The notes under the pieces were generated by a model that had not been told where the DNA came from, ran no database searches, and saw nothing but the letters and a program-made list of their open reading frames with translations. A DNA stretch of 8,091 nt from Bordetella parapertussis (GTDB taxonomy: Bacteria; Pseudomonadota; Gammaproteobacteria; Burkholderiales; Burkholderiaceae). Both the position numbers and the translations under genes were made by a program. The stretch spans positions 1-8,091 of the forward strand of contig CAMDLJ010000103.1 in assembly GCA_945901665.1 (NCBI GenBank). The letters run 5' to 3'. Positions 1 through 6,636 of the stretch are shown here, piece after piece (the first letter of the stretch is position 1; every line of letters begins with the position of its first letter).

Positions 1-843
1 GCTTGGAAGATCGCCCTGGCCGACATGATGACGGCCATGATGGCCTTCTTCTTGTTGATGTGGTTGCTGGGCGCCTCCACCGACGACCAGCGCAAAAGCA
101 TTGCCGACTATTTCAAGCCCACCTCACAAAGTCTGATTGCCATTGGCCAATTGGCGGGCTCCAACGGCATTTTGGGCGGGCGATCCATCATCGACCCAGA
201 TGGTTTTCCTTTCTCCGCCAAACAAACCGGACTGCTCGAGCGTTTGACCCCGCGCTCTGAGGGTGGGCCCAACCCGGATACCGAACCCGGTCCAGAAAAC
301 GAAAACGAAAACGCCGATCCCGACAAACTCACCCCCGAGCAAAAGAAAAAGATCGCTGCCGAGGCCGACCAAGCCAACTTTGACAAGCTGGAAAAAGAAC
401 TCAAGCAAAAATTGTCCGAGAACAAAAAATTAGAAAACCTCAAAGAGCAGGTATCCATCACCCGCGAAAAAGATGGCTTGCGCATCGAAATCATCGACAA
501 AGCCGACTTCGCCATGTTCCCCAGTGGCCAGGTGTCGATGCAGGGCAAGGCCCAGGCCTTGATCAACGAGGTGGCGGCCTCCTTGGCCGATATGCCCAAC
601 AAAATTGCCATCCGTGGCCACACCGATGCCGTGCCCTTTCAAAATGCCGAGGGGCGCAACAACTGGTCGCTGTCGGCCGAACGGGCCGAGGCCACGCGCA
701 AGATGCTGGAGAAAAATGGCATCAAAGAGAGCCGTTTCTCAAAGATCGAAGGCGTGGCCGATACCGACCCCTTCAACGCCAAAGACCCGCGTGACCCGCG
801 CAACCGGCGCATGAGCATCACCGTTCAATACCAAGACCCGTGA
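1..843 (+). CDS. motB: Flagellar stator protein MotB (5' end cut by window)
   Basis: MotB pairs with MotA to form the ion-conducting stator in the inner membrane, and anchors it to peptidoglycan. The first visible residues, AWKIALADMMTAMMAFF, match the MotB transmembrane helix. The Asp in LAD (residue 8 here) corresponds to the essential ion-binding aspartate (Asp32 in E. coli MotB). A plug/linker follows (ADYFKP), then an unusually charged stretch (about residues 95-155) that is first Glu/Asn-rich and then Lys/Glu-rich and probably coiled coil. The C-terminal OmpA-like peptidoglycan-binding domain has GHTDAVPF, the SAERA helix and the RNRRMSI motif. Only a few N-terminal codons should be missing. 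motA is expected just upstream but lies outside the window. The gene ends at a TGA directly before a strong terminator, so it is probably last in its operon. Conserved residues point to a proton-type motor, though ion choice cannot be settled from sequence alone. Confidence 0.95.
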   Translation, partial: AWKIALADMMTAMMAFFLLMWLLGASTDDQRKSIADYFKPTSQSLIAIGQLAGSNGILGGRSIIDPDGFPFSAKQTGLLERLTPRSEGGPNPDTEPGPENENENADPDKLTPEQKKKIAAEADQANFDKLEKELKQKLSENKKLENLKEQVSITREKDGLRIEIIDKADFAMFPSGQVSMQGKAQALINEVAASLADMPNKIAIRGHTDAVPFQNAEGRNNWSLSAERAEATRKMLEKNGIKESRFSKIEGVADTDPFNAKDPRDPRNRRMSITVQYQDP

Positions 844-864
844 CGGGCCTCTCAACAGATCCAT

Positions 865-894
865 AAAAAAACGGGCCTCAAGCCCGTTTTTTTT
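865..894. terminator. Bidirectional intrinsic terminator between motB and the sigma-54 activator gene
   Basis: Seven A residues (865-871) lead into the stem ACGGGC (871-876), a 5-nt loop CTCAA (877-881), the stem GCCCGT (882-887) and eight T residues (887-894). The A-tract reads as a T-tract on the other strand, so the hairpin can end transcripts of motB (+) and of the convergent regulator gene (-), whose stop codon is 35 nt away. This is seen directly in the sequence. Confidence 0.93.
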
Positions 895-928
895 CACCGT
901 TGGCAGCCTGGCTGCACGTGCGTGTCCT

Positions 929-2038
929 TCAGCCGTATTTCAGCTCGTATTTGTTGATCTTCTCGATCAAGGTGGTGCGCTGCAAATTGAGCAATTTGGC
1001 CGTGCGCGAGACATTCCCTTGGCTGCGCTCCAGGGCTTGCTCAATCATGCTGCGCTCGATGTCGGCCAAGCGCTCTTTGAGAGAGATGCCATAGGGTGGC
1101 AACTGCGGCAGGCCTTGTGCCAGCATGATGATGTTCTCCACCTCGCGGTCTTCCAAGGTGGGCTGGTCGTCGATCTCCAGCAAACCCTCGGGCAAGCCAA
1201 AAGCGTCGGTGGCTGGCGGCGACAAGGTCTCCACGCGGTTCAGCGGGGCGGGTGACAGGTTGGCGCGCAAGGGGTGCAAGCCTTTGGGCAACAAGCTCAG
1301 GGGAATGGTGCGCAAGTCCAGCTCTTTACCGGCATACAAGGTACTGAAGCGATCGACCAAATTGGACAGCTCACGCACATTGCCCGGCCAGCCATAGGTT
1401 TGCAAGGCCTCTAAAAAATCCAGGCGAAAGCGCACCGGGATGGCCCCGCGCACCGCAAAACGCTTGGCAAAGTGTTGCAACAACATGGGCACATCGCTGG
1501 CGCGTTCGCGCAAAGAAGGGGTGACCAGCGGAATCACGTTCAAGCGGTAATACAAATCCTCGCGAAACCGACCCGCAGAAATTTCCGACTCTAAATCGCG
1601 GTGTGTGGCGGCAATGACACGCACATCGATATCAACCTGTCGCGTAGACCCCACAGGGTCCACGCTGCGCTCTTGCAGCACGCGCAGCAATTTGACCTGC
1701 ATGTCCAAAGACATGTCACCAATTTCGTCCAGAAACAAGGTCCCGCCATGGGCGAGTTCGAAGCGGCCAATGCGGTCGGCCACTGCGCCGGTGAATGCGC
1801 CCTTGCGGTGACCGAAAAGTTCACTTTCCATCAATTCGGCGGGGATGGCGCCGCAATTAATAGGCACAAAGTTCCCGCCTGCGCGGTCGGACTGCTCGTG
1901 CAGCATGCGCGCCAAAACCTCTTTGCCGGTGCCGCTTTCGCCCGTGATCAACACGGTGGCGTTCGATGGTGCCACGGCGGACACCATTTCGCGCAGGGCA
2001 TTGGCGGCTTCGCTGTGACCGATGTAATGGGTGACCAT
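929..2038 (-). CDS. Sigma-54-dependent transcriptional activator, FleQ/FlrA-like, without receiver domain
   Basis: This 369-residue enhancer-binding protein would remodel sigma-54 RNA polymerase using ATP. The AAA+ domain starts almost at the N-terminus. It has Walker A GESGTGKE (33-40), an intact sigma-54-contacting GAFTGA loop (80-85), Walker B GGTLFLDE (98-105) and the arginine-finger region [13 protein letters not shown] linker (about 240-315) leads to a C-terminal Fis-type helix-turn-helix (about 319-369, core [21 protein letters not shown]). The C-terminus resembles flagellar master regulators FleQ/FlrA, but these are about 490 residues and carry an N-terminal FleQ/receiver-like domain that is absent here. 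Upstream of the ATG the frame soon meets a TGA, so the short N-terminus appears genuine. The ribosome binding site is weak (AGAG close to the ATG). Sigma-54 sites near flgA in the same window are likely targets. Identity as a sigma-54 activator is very secure; the specific name is inferred from context. Confidence 0.93.
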   Translation of the reverse strand: MVTHYIGHSEAANALREMVSAVAPSNATVLITGESGTGKEVLARMLHEQSDRAGGNFVPINCGAIPAELMESELFGHRKGAFTGAVADRIGRFELAHGGTLFLDEIGDMSLDMQVKLLRVLQERSVDPVGSTRQVDIDVRVIAATHRDLESEISAGRFREDLYYRLNVIPLVTPSLRERASDVPMLLQHFAKRFAVRGAIPVRFRLDFLEALQTYGWPGNVRELSNLVDRFSTLYAGKELDLRTIPLSLLPKGLHPLRANLSPAPLNRVETLSPPATDAFGLPEGLLEIDDQPTLEDREVENIIMLAQGLPQLPPYGISLKERLADIERSMIEQALERSQGNVSRTAKLLNLQRTTLIEKINKYELKYG

Positions 2039-2137
2039 GGGCTCTAAAAATAGTGAATGATTTCATTGTGTTCATCCACGCCAAACACGCAAGTCCACAA
2101 AAGTATTCGCTACCAGAGATTGTCTGAGGCTGGGGTG

Positions 2138-2164
2138 TAAAGCTTGCCCACTTGATGCCGATCT
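2138..2164 (+). promoter_or_regulatory. FliA (sigma-28) promoter of the flgP operon
   Basis: The sequence has TAAAGCTT (2138-2145), an 11-nt spacer and GCCGATCT (2157-2164). The enterobacterial sigma-28 consensus is TAAAGTTT, N11, GCCGATAA, so 13 of 16 positions match with exact spacing. Transcription would start near 2170, giving a leader of about 65 nt before the lipoprotein ATG at 2236. Class 3 (late) expression of the downstream five genes is inferred. Confidence 0.82.
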
Positions 2165-2235
2165 GAGAGAGGACCCTGTTAACAACCTGGTTCTGTCAAT
2201 TGAACCTGCGATATTTCACTCAAGAGGATGTGGCC

Positions 2236-2748
2236 ATGAAACGTATTTCCAGCATTTTGTCGTTGTGCGGTGTGGTGCTGCTCCAAGCCTGCCAGGGCTT
2301 TCCCATGAAAGTCGACACCACGGTGTTCACGCCACCTGGTGCAGCAGAGGCAGCCCCGGCCAGGCCGCCCGTGTCCATGGTCTCGCCGATGATGGAAAAA
2401 CGCGAAACCTTTGTCGCCACTGGTTACTCGGTGATCAGCGTGCAAAACAGCAAAAATCCATCGCAGCAGCGATTGTTGGCCATCCGCGCCTCCAAGCTCG
2501 ATGCCTACCGCTCGCTGACCGAGCAGGTTTATGGTCAGCAATTGGACGCAACCACCACCGTGGCCGACATGACGGTGATCAGCGATAACTTCCGCGCCCG
2601 TGTCGAAGGCGTGGTTTACGGCGCTCAGTTGGTCAGCATCACCCCGGTGGGCGAGGACACCTACGAGACCACCTTGTCGCTGGACCGCCAAGTGGTGATG
2701 GACTTGCGCGCTTTGTATTTGAGCCAACTGGCCATGCGCAGCCGTTGA
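2236..2748 (+). CDS. flgP: Flagellar assembly lipoprotein FlgP (LPP20 family)
   Basis: This is a 170-residue lipoprotein. The start at ATG 2236 is chosen because AAGAGGA lies 7 nt upstream and the protein then begins with a lipoprotein signal peptide ending in the lipobox LQAC (Cys at residue 19). An earlier in-frame start at 2200 would spoil the signal. A Pro/Ala-rich linker is followed by an LPP20-type domain (about residues 58-155). Its diagnostic block GYSVISVQ, ASKLDAYRSLTEQVYGQQLDA, VEGVVYGA closely resembles FlgP. In Vibrio, FlgP helps build the outer-membrane-associated ring/disk around the basal body, and in Campylobacter it forms the large basal disk. The gene leads an operon behind a FliA promoter and is followed 29 nt later by a FlgT-like gene, its usual partner. 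No FlgO gene is seen. Outer-membrane localisation is inferred from the lipobox (residue +2 is Gln, not Asp). Confidence 0.85.
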   Translation: MKRISSILSLCGVVLLQACQGFPMKVDTTVFTPPGAAEAAPARPPVSMVSPMMEKRETFVATGYSVISVQNSKNPSQQRLLAIRASKLDAYRSLTEQVYGQQLDATTTVADMTVISDNFRARVEGVVYGAQLVSITPVGEDTYETTLSLDRQVVMDLRALYLSQLAMRSR

Positions 2749-2777
2749 TACGCCAGCCACTTGCACAAAGCCCCATC

Positions 2778-3887
2778 ATGAAAACCCTTCTTCCTTGCTG
2801 GCCCTGGACCTTGGCCCTGGTGTGCGCCATGCCCATGGGAGCGGCTTGGGGCCAATCTGGCCCCAGCCCAGCCCATGTGCAGGCGGCCCAACAAAAGCTG
2901 CAAATGGTCGATATCTCGGCCGAGCAACGCTTGGCCGCTTTGCGCCAATCGCTGTTGAAAACAGCGATGGAAGGCCCCACCGAGGTCAAAAGCACCCAGT
3001 GGATTGACCACACCGGTGCTTTGCGCGAGAGCAGCAGTTTCACCTCTGGCATGTTGGTGCGTGGTGTGCGCGTGCTGAGCGACCCGGCAACCCCTGGGGT
3101 GGAAAAAGTCCAGACCAAAGACCAGCAAGCGGTGTTGGAAAAAGCATGTGAGCGTTCTGCCCATGAACGGGCCAGCCCATGGCACCACGTCACACTGGAT
3201 GTGGTGGTATCTCCCCATTTGAACCCCGCTGACCGGTTCCCCGCTCAGCAAATTGCGCGCGAATTGCGCCAGCAAATTCACCACCGCACCGCGCAGTCGC
3301 CGCATTGGCGTGTCAGCAACAAGGTGACTTATGACAACACGTATGACAAAGCCTTGCTCACCCAAGGCGAGCAAAACCTGCCTTGGCGCTTGAATGTGAT
3401 GGTGGGTTTGGACCCACAATCCACACCGTCCAACCCCACTTTTGCCATGCGCTGGGAAGTCTCTCACCGAATGGAGCGGGCCCTCTTTTTGGCCCAACAA
3501 CATTGGGTCACCTTGCCCCAAGCGGTGGTTGCCGCATCGGGCTTGGAGCCCGTGGTCAGCGCACAGATCCAAGCCGTGGTGGAAACCTTTCACCGCGCCA
3601 TGGACGCACGCCTGGCTTGTTTGCCACCGCAATTTGAAGCCCGGCTTGACCAAGATAAAACCTTGCGCATCAACGCCGGCCATCTCAGTGGCTTGCGCTT
3701 GGGCGATGTGCTGGTGATTGCCGATCGCCAAAAAATGCCCGCCCGCATCATGGAGCCGGGCAACCTCGAGGGGGTCACCCTGGCCGAGGTGCGTTCGGTC
3801 TATGCTTACAGCGCCGAACTCAAAACCATTGCCGGTGTGATGCCCAAGGGCGCGGCCCAATGGGTGGCCGTGCCCTACACCCCATGA
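2778..3887 (+). CDS. flgT: FlgT-like flagellar H-ring assembly protein
   Basis: This 369-residue periplasmic protein matches the usual length of Vibrio FlgT (about 375). The chosen ATG 2778 gives a clear Sec signal peptide (hydrophobic core LALVCAMPMGAA, likely cleavage AWG|Q at 25/26). A TTG at 2745 would add 11 residues and hide it. An N-terminal region (about 26-120) is followed by a mixed alpha/beta middle part (about 135-260). The C-terminal beta-rich part (about 275-369) contains LRINAGHLSGLRLGDVLVI, the kind of pattern found at the end of FlgT. The mature protein has only two cysteines (124 and 281), which could pair. In Vibrio, FlgT builds the H ring around the LP ring and is needed to recruit the T ring and stator. 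The call rests on the C-terminal motif, length, signal peptide and position after flgP. Divergence is considerable, so the name is probable rather than certain. The ribosome binding site is weak, suggesting coupling to flgP. Confidence 0.65.
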   Translation: MKTLLPCWPWTLALVCAMPMGAAWGQSGPSPAHVQAAQQKLQMVDISAEQRLAALRQSLLKTAMEGPTEVKSTQWIDHTGALRESSSFTSGMLVRGVRVLSDPATPGVEKVQTKDQQAVLEKACERSAHERASPWHHVTLDVVVSPHLNPADRFPAQQIARELRQQIHHRTAQSPHWRVSNKVTYDNTYDKALLTQGEQNLPWRLNVMVGLDPQSTPSNPTFAMRWEVSHRMERALFLAQQHWVTLPQAVVAASGLEPVVSAQIQAVVETFHRAMDARLACLPPQFEARLDQDKTLRINAGHLSGLRLGDVLVIADRQKMPARIMEPGNLEGVTLAEVRSVYAYSAELKTIAGVMPKGAAQWVAVPYTP

Positions 3888-3904
3888 ACTTCCAGGAGAA
3901 CCGC

Positions 3905-4354
3905 ATGCATGACCTCAACCGCACGCCCTTGAACCGCGCCAGCCTTGGCTGGGCGCTGTTGGCTTGTGCCTTGACCTTGGCTGAGCCAGCCGTCTCGGCC
4001 GAACCGTCCCCCGCGGGTGGCAGCGCCGCGGCGCAGGCCGCATCCAGCGCAGGCGCCGTCAAATACACCGTGCGCGAAGGCGACACCTTGGACAAAATCA
4101 TCCGTTTGCACATGGGCAACAGCCCGTTGCGCATCGAACTTTTGCGCGATGCAGTGGTCAAACAAAACCCCCATGCATTTGTCAAAGGCTCGACCAAGGT
4201 GTTGTTGGCCCATGCGGTCATCACCTTGCCCAACCACACCGAACTGTTGCAAAAACAGTTGGGTTCGGCCTTGCCAGTGGCAGAGCCAACCCCACCAGCA
4301 GCCAGTACATCCATGGTGGAAGATCGCCGAAAGACCTGGGTGCGCTATCCTTGA
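3905..4354 (+). CDS. Small exported LysM-domain protein
   Basis: This 149-residue protein has one LysM peptidoglycan-binding domain (about 53-109, starting YTVREGDTLDKI and ending VITLP), the type also seen near the N-terminus of FimV. ATG 3905 is preferred because AGGAG (3893-3897) lies 7 nt upstream. In-frame ATGs at 3860 and 3884 lack such a site and would place charged residues before the signal. The N-terminus looks exported, with two readings: Sec cleavage after AVSA (residue 32), or a lipoprotein with LLAC (Cys21) as a weak lipobox. After LysM comes a short helical segment and a Pro/Ala-rich tail. It lies 17 nt after the flgT-like gene in the FliA-controlled operon. A role tying FlgP/FlgT rings to peptidoglycan is an inference; no specific family name is recognised. 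Confidence 0.75.
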   Translation: MHDLNRTPLNRASLGWALLACALTLAEPAVSAEPSPAGGSAAAQAASSAGAVKYTVREGDTLDKIIRLHMGNSPLRIELLRDAVVKQNPHAFVKGSTKVLLAHAVITLPNHTELLQKQLGSALPVAEPTPPAASTSMVEDRRKTWVRYP

Positions 4355-4360
4355 CGCTCA

Positions 4361-4383
4361 CCGCCATTGGGCGGCTGCGGAGG
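4361..4383 (+). promoter_or_regulatory. Hairpin plus strong Shine-Dalgarno before the FliK-like gene
   Basis: In the 36-nt gap after the LysM gene, CCGCC (4361-4365) and GGCGG (4370-4374) form a perfect 5-bp stem with an ATTG loop. Five nt later comes GGAGG (4379-4383), which ends 7 nt before the ATG at 4391. There is no T-tract, so it is not a terminator. The Shine-Dalgarno decides the start; the hairpin could tune mRNA processing or translation, which is speculative. Confidence 0.45.
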
Positions 4384-4390
4384 TCACACC

Positions 4391-5569
4391 ATGTTGGGAG
4401 CCGAAAGTGTTTTGGGCGCCATGCGGGCCACGCCGGTCCAACTGGACATGCGGGCGCATTGGGTCGAGACCAGCATGGCCGAGCAATTGGGCCTGCAAGA
4501 CGGTCAAGTGGTTCAGGCCTTGGTCGAAAAAAAAGATGGTCGGGTGCGTCTGTGGTTAAAGGATTTTTCGTTTGACTTGCCCAATGGTTGGGTGCTCAAA
4601 GATGGTGACAAACCTTTTTTGCGTGTGTCGCACAACCCGGGTGGTTGGGGCCTGCTGATCCAAAACCCGACTGACCTGTCTGCCACTGCTGACAAAACCA
4701 AACTGGCCTTGGACGGTTTGGGCGGCAAGGCAGCGGCAGGGGCTGTGTCTGGCGCTGGTTTTGTCGCCGCCGATGCGGTGGCCAGCTCCACAGCCACCAG
4801 CAACCGGCTCAACACCTTGGTATTTCAGCCGCCGGGCTTTGCGGCCTTTCGCCAGTTATTGCAAATGATTGACATGCGTGCGCCCCAAATCGCGCAGCTG
4901 AGCATGGGCCAATCGGATGTGCTGGCGCGTTTATCGGGCCTGGGGCTGTCCATGGGCCAATTGCAACCCTTGGGCTTGCGCAAAGCCCTGGCGCCTTATT
5001 TCAGGTCGGTGGAGAGCCAACTGTCCCAACGTCAAAAAGTGGAAGACGAGCCCAGGTCCTTGATCCGCCAGTTGTTGAGCAGCTTGGGCGAAGAAGACAC
5101 GGGGGCTTCGGTCAATGGCCTGTCCGAAGACTTGCACAAAGCTTTGAATGAGCTGGAAGCAGCCCAATTGCAATCGGCCATTGACCTCAACCGTGGCGAG
5201 CTCAACCTGCGCTTGATGTTGCCCTTCACCGACGCGGACCCGGTGGAGTTGCATTTCCAACGCCCGCCGCGCCAGCCAGGTGATGAGAACCCGCCTTTGA
5301 GCGTGGACATCCATTCGCAAAGCCGATTGCTCGGCGAGGTGTGGTTGCACACCTTGATCAAAGCCGGCCACCAAGTCGAGCTGACCATGTGGGCCTTGCG
5401 TGAAGAGGTGGCGCAGCAAGCGCGCACGCATGCCACAGAGCTGGTGATGGAGTTGGGCGCGGCAGGCTTGGAATTGCAGCAGTTTCAAATTTACAACAGC
5501 CCACGCCCTGGCACCGACCAGGCCCGGCCAGCCCCCCAGCGTGGCTTGGTGGTGGACGCATTGGCATGA
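4391..5569 (+). CDS. fliK: Flagellar hook-length control protein FliK-like
   Basis: The product has 392 residues and a Flg_hook-type C-terminal domain (about 265-370): LNLRLMLPFTDADPVELHF, a conserved beta/helix segment SRLLGEVWLHTLIKAGHQVELTMWA, then a long helix ending in a LELQQFQIY strand. FliK-family proteins measure hook length and, through this domain, flip FlhB from exporting rod/hook parts to filament parts. ATG 4391 is set by GGAGG 7 nt upstream, rather than the TTG at 4367. The N-terminal part (1-100) is folded-looking and beta-rich (ALVEKKDGRVRLWLKDFSFDLPNGWVL), not the Pro/Ala/Ser-rich ruler of classical FliK. An alpha-helical middle (about 150-240) follows. This may be a second, FliK-related protein, with the canonical fliK in a fliEFGHIJK operon elsewhere. 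The stop lies 7 nt before the FlhB-tail gene, supporting joint function. Confidence 0.8.
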   Translation: MLGAESVLGAMRATPVQLDMRAHWVETSMAEQLGLQDGQVVQALVEKKDGRVRLWLKDFSFDLPNGWVLKDGDKPFLRVSHNPGGWGLLIQNPTDLSATADKTKLALDGLGGKAAAGAVSGAGFVAADAVASSTATSNRLNTLVFQPPGFAAFRQLLQMIDMRAPQIAQLSMGQSDVLARLSGLGLSMGQLQPLGLRKALAPYFRSVESQLSQRQKVEDEPRSLIRQLLSSLGEEDTGASVNGLSEDLHKALNELEAAQLQSAIDLNRGELNLRLMLPFTDADPVELHFQRPPRQPGDENPPLSVDIHSQSRLLGEVWLHTLIKAGHQVELTMWALREEVAQQARTHATELVMELGAAGLELQQFQIYNSPRPGTDQARPAPQRGLVVDALA

Positions 5570-5576
5570 GACCGCT

Positions 5577-5870
5577 GTGCTGAGAGACCGCTTTCAAGCC
5601 ATTGCCCTCGAATATGGGCGCAACAAAACCCCACGTGTCTCAGCCAAGGGCCACGGGGAATTGGCCCGCATGATCTTGGCCGAGGCTGAAAAGCAAGGCG
5701 TGTTTGTGTCGCAAGACCCGCAGTTGCTGGCCTTGCTGGCGCGTTTGGAAGTGGGGGATGAAATTCCCCAAGACATGTATACCGCTGTGGCGGTGATTTT
5801 GTCGTGGGTTTATTGGCTCAAGGGCATGGAGCCAGGCGATGAAAAAAGGGACTTGCCCCGCGCGCCTTAA
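5577..5870 (+). CDS. Free-standing FlhB C-terminal-domain protein (FlhX type)
   Basis: This 97-residue protein matches the cytoplasmic C-terminal half (FlhB-CC) of the flagellar export switch FlhB/YscU. AIALEYGRNKTPRVSAKGHGELARMI aligns with the A-V-A-L-K-Y...P-x-V-x-A-K-G block, and EVGDEIPQDMYTAVAVILSWVYWL with the G-x-x-I-P...Y-x-A-V-A-x-x-L-x-W-V-Y end. No transmembrane half is present. The autocleavage motif NPTH is not conserved: the protein begins where the cleaved FlhB-CC would start, with DRF in place of PTH. GTG 5577 is chosen because it sits right before this block. A GTG at 5541 would add 12 Trp/His-rich residues overlapping the FliK-like gene. Neither has a clear ribosome binding site, so translational coupling is likely. 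Comparable free FlhB tails (FlhX in Helicobacter) can functionally replace FlhB-CC. Its stop overlaps that of flgN in the palindrome TTAA. Confidence 0.85.
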   Translation: MLRDRFQAIALEYGRNKTPRVSAKGHGELARMILAEAEKQGVFVSQDPQLLALLARLEVGDEIPQDMYTAVAVILSWVYWLKGMEPGDEKRDLPRAP

Positions 5871-6292
5871 GCGTCGCTGTAACCGCGGCGACGACGCAGG
5901 CGGTTGATTTTGCCCAAGCGGTCATACACCTCGACCGAGCTGGCCGGGTCGTCAATGACCATGCTTTGCAATGTGCCCCGAATGGCATCGAGTTTGCGCA
6001 CGATTAAAATTTCGTTGCGCCGGTGCATATCTCGGCATTCGACCATGCGCGCTTTGAAAGCATCCCACTCACTGCCGAGCCGATCGGCATCGTCGGGTTG
6101 GCGCACACCGCTCAAGTTGCTGAGTTGCTCCAGCAGATCGTTTTTTTGTTCCAGCAGTTGTTCGAAGCGGTCCAAGTCCTGAGATTTCAAGGCTTCGAAC
6201 TCTTGCTCGAGCAAAACCTCTAGCCCGTTCACCAAGGCCAATGCCTCGGTGTGGCGGGTGTCTTCAGGGGCGAGCACGGCTTCGGCCAACAT
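5867..6292 (-). CDS. flgN: Flagellar export chaperone FlgN
   Basis: This 141-residue, almost fully alpha-helical and acidic protein has the FlgN chaperone layout. A long N-terminal helix (LVNGLEVLLEQEFEALKSQDLDRFEQLLEQKNDLLEQL) is followed by a second long helix with a Met/Arg/Asn-rich centre (CRDMHRRNEILIVRKLDAI). The C-terminus, VEVYDRLGKINRLRRRRGYSDA, resembles the Y-x-x-x-G tail of the family, here with a run of arginines. FlgN binds hook-filament junction proteins FlgK and FlgL in the cytoplasm and brings them to the export gate. The ATG is 8 nt after the flgM stop, matching the standard flgM-flgN pair. No clear Shine-Dalgarno is visible, suggesting coupling. It converges with the FlhB-tail gene with a 4-nt overlap. 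Confidence 0.85.
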   Translation of the reverse strand: MLAEAVLAPEDTRHTEALALVNGLEVLLEQEFEALKSQDLDRFEQLLEQKNDLLEQLSNLSGVRQPDDADRLGSEWDAFKARMVECRDMHRRNEILIVRKLDAIRGTLQSMVIDDPASSVEVYDRLGKINRLRRRRGYSDA

Positions 6293-6300
6293 GATGGGGA

Positions 6301-6618
6301 TCAGCCTTGAACCATTCTCTCCAGCGACACAAAGCTCTCGGCAATGCGGCGTGGGTTCAAGGGGTAGTTGCCTTCACGCAAAGCTTCCTTGATGGACTCC
6401 ACCTTGGCGCGGTCAAAGCTGGGTTGCTCTTTGACGCGCTCAGCCACATTGCTCAAAGACAAGGTGTCGATGTTGCTGGCCTTGGCTTTCACCGGCGCCG
6501 CATCTTCAGGCGTGGCTTGGGTTTGTGCACCTTGTTTTTTGTCAACTTTTTCGATGGCGCTTCTCATAGAGGCATTCGATTGAGTCATGCGAGTTTGGTT
6601 GTTGATGGCTTCAGACAT
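6301..6618 (-). CDS. flgM: Anti-sigma-28 factor FlgM
   Basis: FlgM binds FliA (sigma-28) in the cytoplasm and blocks late gene expression until the completed hook-basal body exports it. The 105-residue product has the family pattern: a disordered, polar N-terminal half (to about residue 55) and a C-terminal sigma-binding half. That half has IDTLSLSNVAERV, then FDRAKVESIKEALREGNYPLNPRRIAESFVSLER, matching the conserved V-x-x-I-K-x-A-I-x-x-G-x-Y signature. ATG 6618 is used, with GTGAG 7 nt before it. A GTG at 6630 would add four residues (MRPF) and cannot be excluded. It lies between flgA and flgN as in many bacteria, and has its own FliA promoter at 6674-6700, so FliA would feed back on its inhibitor. 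Confidence 0.92.
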   Translation of the reverse strand: MSEAINNQTRMTQSNASMRSAIEKVDKKQGAQTQATPEDAAPVKAKASNIDTLSLSNVAERVKEQPSFDRAKVESIKEALREGNYPLNPRRIAESFVSLERMVQG

Positions 6619-6636
6619 GAAGGGTCTCACTTTCTT

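Noticed and set aside
843..879. 9-bp direct repeat ACGGGCCTC at 843-851 and 871-879
   Set aside because: The second copy is the terminator arm; a short chance duplication is enough to explain it.
2133..2147. Sigma-54-like element GGGTGT, 5 nt, TTGCC upstream of flgP
   Set aside because: Only GG and TTGC fit; the -24 part is poor, and a far better sigma-28 promoter overlaps the same bases.
2661..3860. A 399-codon open frame on the minus strand across the FlgT-like gene
   Set aside because: It is His/Gly/Arg-rich with no recognisable domain and is antisense to a gene with a signal peptide and operon context; it is a shadow of GC-rich coding DNA.
4931..5488. 185-codon minus-strand open frame inside the FliK-like gene
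   Set aside because: The composition (Gln/His/Leu) is typical of an antisense shadow; the plus frame carries the Flg_hook domain.
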